From: Lewinellaceae bacterium
GTDB taxonomy: Bacteria > Bacteroidota > Bacteroidia > Chitinophagales > Saprospiraceae
DNA length: 64,000 nt
Assembly: GCA_016716135.1 (NCBI GenBank)
Contig: JADJWX010000011.1
Coordinates: 220,663 to 284,662 of the forward strand
Reading direction: 5' to 3'
The notes under the pieces were generated by a model. The model was not told the DNA's origin, ran no database searches, and saw only the letters and a list, made by a program, of their open reading frames with translations. A program made the position numbers and the translations under genes. This document shows positions 58,663 to 64,000 of this stretch, piece by piece; positions within the stretch are counted from its first letter, which is position 1; every line of letters starts with the position of its first letter.

Positions 58663-60177
58663 CTATTTTTCAAAACCAAGACGAATGGAGACTCCAAGTT
58701 TGGCGAATTTCTGAAGGGATGCTCCATAGTATGTTGTATAATTGTTGTACACCTTGTATGTTCCATGCCCGATTACTCCGCCAAATGAGTAATTGGCTAC
58801 CAGGCCCAGCCCGATAAAAACAGGCTTACGAAGCGTAAAAATCAGCTCGGGGTTGTATTCAATACCGACTACAATATTCTCGCGCCCATTTGCATAATCC
58901 ATCCAACCTTCTAAAATTGCATCCTCGAAAGGTATTGGCTGAATACTATTGGCAAGTAATGGTACCCCAAGGTAAACGTATTCATTTTCCAACGGCAATA
59001 CGGCTGATGCGGTTAATGTGTGTGATAACATCCAGCCTTTGATTGCATGCCTGCGCGACAACCCAGCATTTACAATTCCATAATTACCAATATCTACAGA
59101 CTGTTCAAAATGTATGGGTTGGCCATGCGAAGGGAAGTCTCCATCAGATTTAAAAACTAATGTTCCGGCCCGTTTGCCTAACCCCAAACCAAAAACAGCG
59201 CTCCAAAGATGATTTTTTTTAAAGGGTATTTCGGCAATTAAACCAATCTGTGGAAGCATGATCGGCCTGCTGCTTATGGTAAAACTATCAACCTGAGGGA
59301 TATGGTAAATGGTGTTTGGCACTTTGAATAATTGCCCGTTCAATGAAATTCTGAATTTTTGCTTTCTTTCAGCGTGCGCTAAAATAACATTTTCTACAGA
59401 GGCAACATTAGTTCGTTTTTTATACCCATTTTTGTTTAAAGATGTAAAAAGTTTAACGCCGAATTCGGAATTGTTAACGCGGTACCGCCCCTTTTTATAT
59501 GTTCCAATCTCCCGATCAAGAATGTATTGTGTCCCTTTGGTAATGTATTGAAAGCTGAAATTAGTGTAAATCTGAAACCGCCCCGGAATCGTCCGAAAAA
59601 ATCTAACATCTCTACTGTAGCCTAAATTGAATCTCGGAAAGAAAGGAGAAACGGCATCATTAATTGGATGATTAGATAAACTGAAATCGTAAGAATAAAT
59701 ACTATCTAAATCTTGCGTAATCAGAAACAATAATTCCCCCCCGATACTGAATCTATTTTTTGAATTGCCAAAAAGCCATGTGCGACCCGCTCCTGCAAGT
59801 ATGCTTGGGAAACCGGTATGTTGATTGACAAAATCGCTCCAGATTGTACTTGAATCCCCAATATAACTGACTTGATAATAACGTAGTCCTTGTAGTGTAA
59901 GTCCGGCTTCAACATACCAGGCCCCGTTTTTCTTTACGCCCCATTCCTTCTTATAGGTAAAAGACCCGCCAATGCCTACTTGAGGTTTCGCCCGTACATA
60001 TGGAGTATTGGTGAAATCAAACACCACCGGTGGTGTTAGGTGTAAGCCTATACCTAAATAATCTTGCGAGAAAAGAACGGACGTATAACAGCAGATTATC
60101 GTTAGCGTAAGGGTTGTTTTTAACACTCTGGGAAGGGTGCAATTGCACCCTTCCTTTCCTTGCCAAATCTTTCTCAT
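58663..60177 (-). CDS. Predicted outer-membrane beta-barrel protein (cassette cargo)
   Basis: A 504-residue exported protein. A hydrophobic signal (LTLTIICCYTSVLFSQ) lies after an unusually long N-region (residues 1-24); a later start is possible. The mature part consists of alternating strands with aromatic ends (YVEAGLTLQGLRYYQVSYIG, FQIYTNFSFQYITKG, KPVFIGLGLVANYSFGG) and ends in FEK with a C-terminal strand. It starts 9 bases after the stop of the lipoprotein gene, so the two are cotranscribed and may form an outer-membrane pair. Confidence 0.75.
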   Translation of the reverse strand: MRKIWQGKEGCNCTLPRVLKTTLTLTIICCYTSVLFSQDYLGIGLHLTPPVVFDFTNTPYVRAKPQVGIGGSFTYKKEWGVKKNGAWYVEAGLTLQGLRYYQVSYIGDSSTIWSDFVNQHTGFPSILAGAGRTWLFGNSKNRFSIGGELLFLITQDLDSIYSYDFSLSNHPINDAVSPFFPRFNLGYSRDVRFFRTIPGRFQIYTNFSFQYITKGTQYILDREIGTYKKGRYRVNNSEFGVKLFTSLNKNGYKKRTNVASVENVILAHAERKQKFRISLNGQLFKVPNTIYHIPQVDSFTISSRPIMLPQIGLIAEIPFKKNHLWSAVFGLGLGKRAGTLVFKSDGDFPSHGQPIHFEQSVDIGNYGIVNAGLSRRHAIKGWMLSHTLTASAVLPLENEYVYLGVPLLANSIQPIPFEDAILEGWMDYANGRENIVVGIEYNPELIFTLRKPVFIGLGLVANYSFGGVIGHGTYKVYNNYTTYYGASLQKFAKLGVSIRLGFEK

Positions 60178-60186
60178 CGCGACATC

Positions 60187-61200
60187 CTATTTGGCTAAAT
60201 ATAGTCTAAACTGATAATCGTCACTATCAATATAGAAGTATAATCCACTTCTTCTTGTCCACCATCTTTCATCGTCTTTACAAACGATTGCTTCTCTCCA
60301 TAACTGCCATATGCGAGATTTAACTCTCCTTGTTTTTCTTTTTTTGTAGCCTTTCCATGCAAACCAATTCTGTGGCATCTCAATACAATCTCCGTTAAAT
60401 GGAATTCCTTGTACTCCGAGCCGAATATCAGCTCTTCTTTTTTTATACTTCCCGCCTACCTTTCTGTAATGTTTGACTTTTCCCTTAAGAGTAGACTTAA
60501 TAAGACCTGACCTTACAGAAACTTTTGCCCTTACCTGCCTGTTTGCCAATTTAGTGGGGTGATCATTTGCATCAAACGTATATTTTGAGGAACGCCGGAA
60601 GGCGCAGCAATCCCAAATAGATTCAGCCGCGTCTGCCCAGTCTTGTTTTGAAACTACGTCATTTCCAATTTTTACATATCCATCCAAATTGAAAAGCGTT
60701 CTGGTCTCCTCATCAATTATTGGGCATAGTTCGTCAGGATCGTTATCAAAATTTATACTCTCACCAGTCTGACTATCCAACCACTGATTGCTTTGTTGTT
60801 CAACTATTGAACGAAGAGAAATAAAGGACTTGGATGCCTCAAAATCTGCCAATGGTTGCCATTCATTGAAGTTATTGATGCTATCCAAAACATCCAGTTG
60901 TTCTGCCGTTGCCGTTGGATATTGGCTTTCGTATGCATCGTTGTAAGCCTCAAGTTCCTGTTCAAGACATTCAATGCAGTCGTAAAAATGCTGCTCGTCC
61001 GTAAAAACCAGCATCCCTTCCGACTTGTACACTGCATTTTTAATCTGAGTACAGTTCAGGCCATCTCTCGCAGTGGTTTGCTGTTCAAGCAAGGCATTGG
61101 AATTGCTAGCCGGAGAATTGTCTTTTTGACAACCTTTCCAAAAAAAGGCCGCCAGAACAACTAACAATACCGCTCCGGTTGATTTAATAAAGTTTAGCAT
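60187..61200 (-). CDS. Predicted lipoprotein (cassette cargo)
   Basis: A 337-residue protein with a lipoprotein-like signal (TGAVLLVVLAAFFWKGC, Cys24). The first half is acidic and helical (HFYDCIECLEQELEAYNDAYES). The second half is strongly basic and aromatic (KHYRKVGGKYKKRRADIR, YKKRKTRRVKSRIWQLWRE). No family is recognised. It shares a cassette with the barrel protein downstream. Confidence 0.7.
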   Translation of the reverse strand: MLNFIKSTGAVLLVVLAAFFWKGCQKDNSPASNSNALLEQQTTARDGLNCTQIKNAVYKSEGMLVFTDEQHFYDCIECLEQELEAYNDAYESQYPTATAEQLDVLDSINNFNEWQPLADFEASKSFISLRSIVEQQSNQWLDSQTGESINFDNDPDELCPIIDEETRTLFNLDGYVKIGNDVVSKQDWADAAESIWDCCAFRRSSKYTFDANDHPTKLANRQVRAKVSVRSGLIKSTLKGKVKHYRKVGGKYKKRRADIRLGVQGIPFNGDCIEMPQNWFAWKGYKKRKTRRVKSRIWQLWREAIVCKDDERWWTRRSGLYFYIDSDDYQFRLYLAK

Positions 61201-61327
61201 AATAAATTTTGCCTACTCGTAACGCTTTTCGGCTTACCGCGTTGGCTACTTCTGTGCAAACTGCAGGGGTTTCGCCGTTTGCCCCCGTTGGACAAATTAG
61301 AACCGAGTGAGATCAGTTCTTTTTTCG
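61201..61327. other. Cassette leader region
   Basis: Upstream part of the lipoprotein cassette, between its junction (61332) and the ATG at 61200. It contains the pair AACGC/GCGTT and a C-rich segment; no gene. Confidence 0.35.
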
Positions 61328-61389
61328 CCCAACGGTGAGTACATGCGGCGTGCGACGTTAGGAGCATGATCGTCATGTACATTGTTACC
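61328..61389 (-). other. attC-like site of the SMI1/KNR4 cassette
   Basis: Arms GTACATG/CATGTAC and GTGC/GCAT around GACGTTAGGA; outer boxes CCCAACGG and TTGTTACC. In gene direction it ends GTTGGGC, a full GTTRRRY match. Its opening GGTAA is complementary to the TTACC that starts the same cassette. Confidence 0.82.
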
Positions 61390-61397
61390 TATAGTTA

Positions 61398-62246
61398 TTA
61401 TTTCCAAAATTTCCACAATTCTTTATTCTTTATATTATTATTTGATGGATTATCCTTTAACCATGTTTCTCTTAATCGTTCCATTTCTTCATTGTATTCA
61501 GGTTTATGATGTTGAATATTTGGTGGTTCGATATCCATAATGTTATAAACGTAAGATCGAATATTGAAGTTTTTCGCTTCCCATTCTTCTTTAATTACAG
61601 TTTCGACTGAATTTATTAGTAGCTTATTTTTAATTCGGATAAATGGTTCTAAGCTATTGTCGAGCCATTGTTCATACCAATCTAAAAATTGAATTCTGTT
61701 TTTATCTTTAGTTTCGAAGGGCAATATTCCTTGATCATTACATCTATCATCCGCCCAAATATTGCCATATTCATTGCCATTAACTATCAGATTGATGGAA
61801 ACTCCACAACCAAAATTTGCAATTCTTAGCATTCCGTTAGCCCAATCAGTTTTGAAGTATTCTGAGTCTTTTAAATCGTGTCTTATTTCCCCATTTTCGT
61901 CTTTGAACTGATCATTGTTCAAGTTCCATTTTTCGGTAAATTGGAATGGTTTACTTAAGTCAATTTTTTCTCCACTTCCACTACTATCCAAATCAGCATA
62001 TTTTCCTCTTTCTAATTTTTCTAATCCGTAATATGGGCCAGCACCTCCATTTCCAATTAGTTTGATGAAATCTCTATATTCTGTTGGCAGGGTTATGCTA
62101 TTGTTTGTTTCAAATTCACGTAGTTCTGATTCAGATTTGGATTTGTTGAACTCATACTTATGTCTGTTCGACCCAAAGGTTGAGTACCTTTTATCAAGTT
62201 TTTTCAGATCCTCAATCTTGATTCTTATTTGTTCTATTCTTTCCAA
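61398..62246 (-). CDS. SMI1/KNR4-family protein (cassette cargo)
   Basis: About 282 residues from a TTG at 62246. The domain starts at ELREFETNNSITLPTEYRDFIKLIGNGGAGPYYGLEKL, the SMI1/KNR4 signature, and continues with MLRIANFGCGVSINLIVNG and GNIWADDRC. SMI1/KNR4 proteins are often immunity proteins against contact-dependent or polymorphic toxins in bacteria, so this may be a captured immunity gene. The start is uncertain: the frame continues to 62312 but there it runs through the attC of the previous cassette; no ATG lies between. Confidence 0.75.
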   Translation of the reverse strand: MERIEQIRIKIEDLKKLDKRYSTFGSNRHKYEFNKSKSESELREFETNNSITLPTEYRDFIKLIGNGGAGPYYGLEKLERGKYADLDSSGSGEKIDLSKPFQFTEKWNLNNDQFKDENGEIRHDLKDSEYFKTDWANGMLRIANFGCGVSINLIVNGNEYGNIWADDRCNDQGILPFETKDKNRIQFLDWYEQWLDNSLEPFIRIKNKLLINSVETVIKEEWEAKNFNIRSYVYNIMDIEPPNIQHHKPEYNEEMERLRETWLKDNPSNNNIKNKELWKFWK

Positions 62247-62267
62247 TTGTTTTTTCAGTCTAATTAT

Positions 62268-62338
62268 CGGTAACGGTCTTGTGTAGCTGACGTTGCGGGC
62301 TTTTGCCCGCAAGGGACAGCTACACGTTGTTGTCGGTT
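62268..62338 (-). other. attC-like site of the oxygenase/HEPN cassette
   Basis: A near-perfect hairpin: GTGTAGCTG/CAGCTACAC and TTGCGGGC TTTT GCCCGCAA. Its outer TTGTCGGT equals the first 8 bases of the cassette in gene direction. Confidence 0.88.
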
Positions 62339-62354
62339 CGTTTTTTTTTTTTAT

Positions 62355-63302
62355 TTAATCGTTTCCATAGTCAAACATCATTTCTGGGTCAAATTCTTCA
62401 GTAGGAACATCTATTCCATGGTATTCTGCTGGGTCGTGATAATCCATTACAGTGTATTGACCGCCATATCCTGCAACTGTTAATTCACTATGGTTTGTAA
62501 ACTTTAATCCACATGAAAAACAAGTAAATCCTGTTGGGAGTACATTTATTTCTTGGATAATTTCACCTTCAACTAATTTAGCATCTGTCGCAGAAATTTG
62601 TTTTCCTGAAATCAAAGCGTCACTTCCACAACAAACACATTTTTCTACTTTTTTATAAGGAATATAGGTAGTACGAATGGTGGTTTTTCCAAATTCATGC
62701 TTTTCTTTTTGTTCTTCCTCGTTCAAATCAAAGAATACTTTTTTGTAAGAAGCAATCCGACTGTTTACTTCTTTTATTACTTCCTTATCTGCTTCAACAA
62801 TCATTTCCTCCGCCGCTGCTGCTTCATCCTTTCGAATAACTCTTTTCAAATCCTTCTCTTGAAATTCTAATAATATTTTGCATACATGATAATAGTTCGA
62901 CAGCCAAATTTTTGTTGGATAATCTTCAAACGCACCGCTCCCACTATGTAACTCTTCATTTCTTCTATCAATCAGTGCTAAACAATTGTCAAACTCTTTT
63001 TTAGTAAAATTTGAGACAATATTTAAACATCTATCAAAAACAGTTTTTGCAGGAACTGATTTTGGTGAAAACGTGGATTTTATATATCCAAAAACATATA
63101 AAATATTTGAACCATCTCTTGGGTCAGCAAGTAGAACAGGGTGTACTTTGGCTAATGTGGCTCGTCCAAGAAACTCTAACGTCAAGGCTGACCAAAAAGG
63201 GAACATAACTCCTTCTCTTTCTTCCATTAAAGATTTTTTAGCATAGATTTTTGCTTTTTCCCATAAAGCATCATAATCCCAAACTGATTTAAATTCACTC
63301 AT
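62355..63302 (-). CDS. HEPN-like protein with C-terminal zinc ribbon (cassette cargo)
   Basis: A 315-residue cytosolic protein. The N-terminal helical part ends in IDRRNEELHSGSGAF, a match to the HEPN R-x(4-6)-H motif found in RNases of toxin-antitoxin, abortive-infection and CRISPR systems. A long helical, charged segment follows (about 150-210), then a zinc ribbon with CVCCG and CFSCG knuckles (about 222-266). The start codon overlaps the stop of the oxygenase-like gene (ATGA), so the two are translationally coupled. Role in defence is inference. Confidence 0.65.
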   Translation of the reverse strand: MSEFKSVWDYDALWEKAKIYAKKSLMEEREGVMFPFWSALTLEFLGRATLAKVHPVLLADPRDGSNILYVFGYIKSTFSPKSVPAKTVFDRCLNIVSNFTKKEFDNCLALIDRRNEELHSGSGAFEDYPTKIWLSNYYHVCKILLEFQEKDLKRVIRKDEAAAAEEMIVEADKEVIKEVNSRIASYKKVFFDLNEEEQKEKHEFGKTTIRTTYIPYKKVEKCVCCGSDALISGKQISATDAKLVEGEIIQEINVLPTGFTCFSCGLKFTNHSELTVAGYGGQYTVMDYHDPAEYHGIDVPTEEFDPEMMFDYGND

Positions 63303-63901
63303 ATTATCATTATTCTTTGTAACGTTCTTGTTGTTGAATTTTCATCAACTTTTGGTCTTGCATGTAAACATGCCCAATTATCAAGAACAATGGTTTTTCC
63401 TATCTCCCAATTTATTTCAATTGGGGTGCTTCTTCCAATTATATCGTCTATTATATTTGAGTTATTATCACTTTCGCTATAAGGCTGCATTACATTTAAA
63501 TCATATCGTAAAACCCTTTTATTGAGTATAGGCGAATAAAAAGTGCCATTTCTACACGACACTTTCCAAGTTCTAAAACCCAATTCGAATAATTCATCTT
63601 TGTTTGCTAAATCCATAACATCAACTATTTGAGTAGGAATTTGATTTTCTCCGACTTGCTTACATCTTAGCAAAACGTATCTTGGAGGAATTTTAAAATA
63701 TGCTCCATCAGTATGATACGGAAATCTTCCTAATCCAATTTTTTTTGAAATTGACTGAGGATGAGCATCCTCTTTTCTTTTTGGTGTTAAGACATCTATT
63801 ATTTTGTTATCCCTTCTTGATGAAATCGGCTTTCCCAATGTTTTGGCTAATTCAATAAATGAATTTTCCGATGTCTGCAATATTTTGATTTTATCATTCA
63901 T
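63299..63901 (-). CDS. TauD-like 2-oxoglutarate/Fe(II) oxygenase-fold protein (cassette cargo)
   Basis: A 200-residue protein with the iron triad: HTD in RFPYHTDGAYF, and the distal His in DNWACLHARPKV, followed by the 2OG-binding Arg in TTRTLQRIMI. The order and spacing fit a compact TauD/TfdA-type or gamma-butyrobetaine-hydroxylase-like domain. Compared with TauD (about 280 residues) it is short, lacking N-terminal strands. Coupled by a 4-base overlap to the HEPN-like gene. The substrate is unknown. Confidence 0.75.
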   Translation of the reverse strand: MNDKIKILQTSENSFIELAKTLGKPISSRRDNKIIDVLTPKRKEDAHPQSISKKIGLGRFPYHTDGAYFKIPPRYVLLRCKQVGENQIPTQIVDVMDLANKDELFELGFRTWKVSCRNGTFYSPILNKRVLRYDLNVMQPYSESDNNSNIIDDIIGRSTPIEINWEIGKTIVLDNWACLHARPKVDENSTTRTLQRIMII

Positions 63902-63917
63902 TTTTTATTTTCTAATG

Positions 63918-63985
63918 ACCGACAACAATAGCGCAAACGCAGTTTCGACCGAATGGGAGAAATTAGCGTTTGTGCATAGTTGAAG
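63918..63985 (-). other. attC-like site of a cassette beyond the right edge
   Basis: Arms GCGCAAACGC/GCGTTTGTGC and AGTTTC/GAGAAAT around GACCGAATGG; outer boxes CGACAAC and AGTTG. It must belong to a cassette whose gene lies right of 64000. Confidence 0.75.
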
Positions 63986-64000
63986 CAATAGTAGAACCTT

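Larger units (their letters stand above)
51076..64000 (-). mobile_element. Integron-type gene cassette array (runs off right edge)
   Basis: Nine genes or gene groups, all on the minus strand apart from the inserted IS, are separated by nine attC-like hairpins. Cassette junctions (plus strand AA|C) fall at 51694/51695, 52252/52253, 54007/54008, 54920/54921, 56534/56535, 57348/57349, 61332/61333, 62273/62274 and 63925/63926. Reading in gene direction, each cassette starts with TTRRRY-like bases that are repeated as the complement at the start of its own attC: TTGTCGGT/ACCGACAA, TTACC/GGTAA, TTGGGCGA/TCGCCCAA, TTGTGTGCC/GGCACACAA, TTAGCGGC/GCCGCTAA, TTAGCGGT/ACCGCTAA. The two leftmost bounded cassettes fit less well. 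The base composition is lower in G+C than the left half of the window. No integrase gene is present; orientation places attI beyond 64 kb. Confidence 0.85.

Noticed and set aside
1..64000. tRNA, rRNA or riboswitch genes
   Set aside because: No T-loop consensus, rRNA core words or known riboswitch cores were recognised; a covariance search could still find something.

Overview
The window is bacterial and looks like the chromosome of a Bacteroidota member, most likely of the Saprospiraceae/Lewinella kind. The reasons are a GC-rich backbone, -7 promoter elements of the Bacteroidetes type (TAnnTTTG) before several genes, two secreted proteins ending in the gliding-motility-associated (type B) type IX secretion sorting domain, SprB-type repeats, a GWxTD protein, and a one-protein hybrid two-component regulator with an AraC output domain. 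No rRNA, tRNA or CRISPR was found.

Left part (1-13 kb): an outer-membrane beta-barrel gene, Kdo transferase (waaA) carrying an in-frame repeat insertion, isocitrate dehydrogenase with a strong terminator, then a decayed stretch: a SulP transporter remnant, an amidase with a one-base deletion, an intact dihydrodipicolinate-synthase-like lyase and a 4-hydroxyproline epimerase with a one-base insertion. The lyase and epimerase suggest hydroxyproline catabolism. A GNAT, a short-chain dehydrogenase and a Tat-exported flavin amine oxidase follow.

Middle (13-42 kb): a 2838-residue secreted M43 metalloprotease/FG-GAP/SprB-repeat protein; parA-parB; a UPF0173 hydrolase; a second type-B-sorted secreted protein; a glycosyltransferase; a LolD-type ABC ATPase with an alkaline phosphatase; a phosphohexomutase; cysteine desulfurase; the GWxTD protein; a large lipoprotein-like receptor that joins a type-1 periplasmic binding domain to a pentameric ligand-gated ion channel; a CocE/NonD hydrolase; an MscS channel; a methyltransferase; an alpha carbonic anhydrase.

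Region 42-51 kb: an HxlR regulator divergent from a SnoaL-like lipoprotein with a palindromic operator candidate, then a minus-strand cluster (ricin-like Cys-rich secreted protein, two membrane proteins, lipocalin-like protein) next to a hybrid two-component regulator and a pair of 21-bp direct repeats.

Right part (51-64 kb): an A+T-richer array of minus-strand gene cassettes separated by attC-like hairpins. In six of the eight cassettes bounded by two such sites, the first 5-9 bases of the cassette are the exact complement of the start of that cassette's own attC, which is the signature of integron cassettes. Cargo includes GNATs, an NTF2-like protein, a serine beta-lactamase-fold hydrolase, an alpha/beta hydrolase, an SMI1/KNR4 protein, an outer-membrane protein with a lipoprotein, and an overlapping pair encoding a 2OG-Fe(II) oxygenase-like protein and a HEPN/zinc-ribbon protein. 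One attC is split by a 159-bp MITE (second copy at 50.9 kb) and another by an IS3-family element. The array continues off the right edge, where an integrase gene would be expected if one exists.
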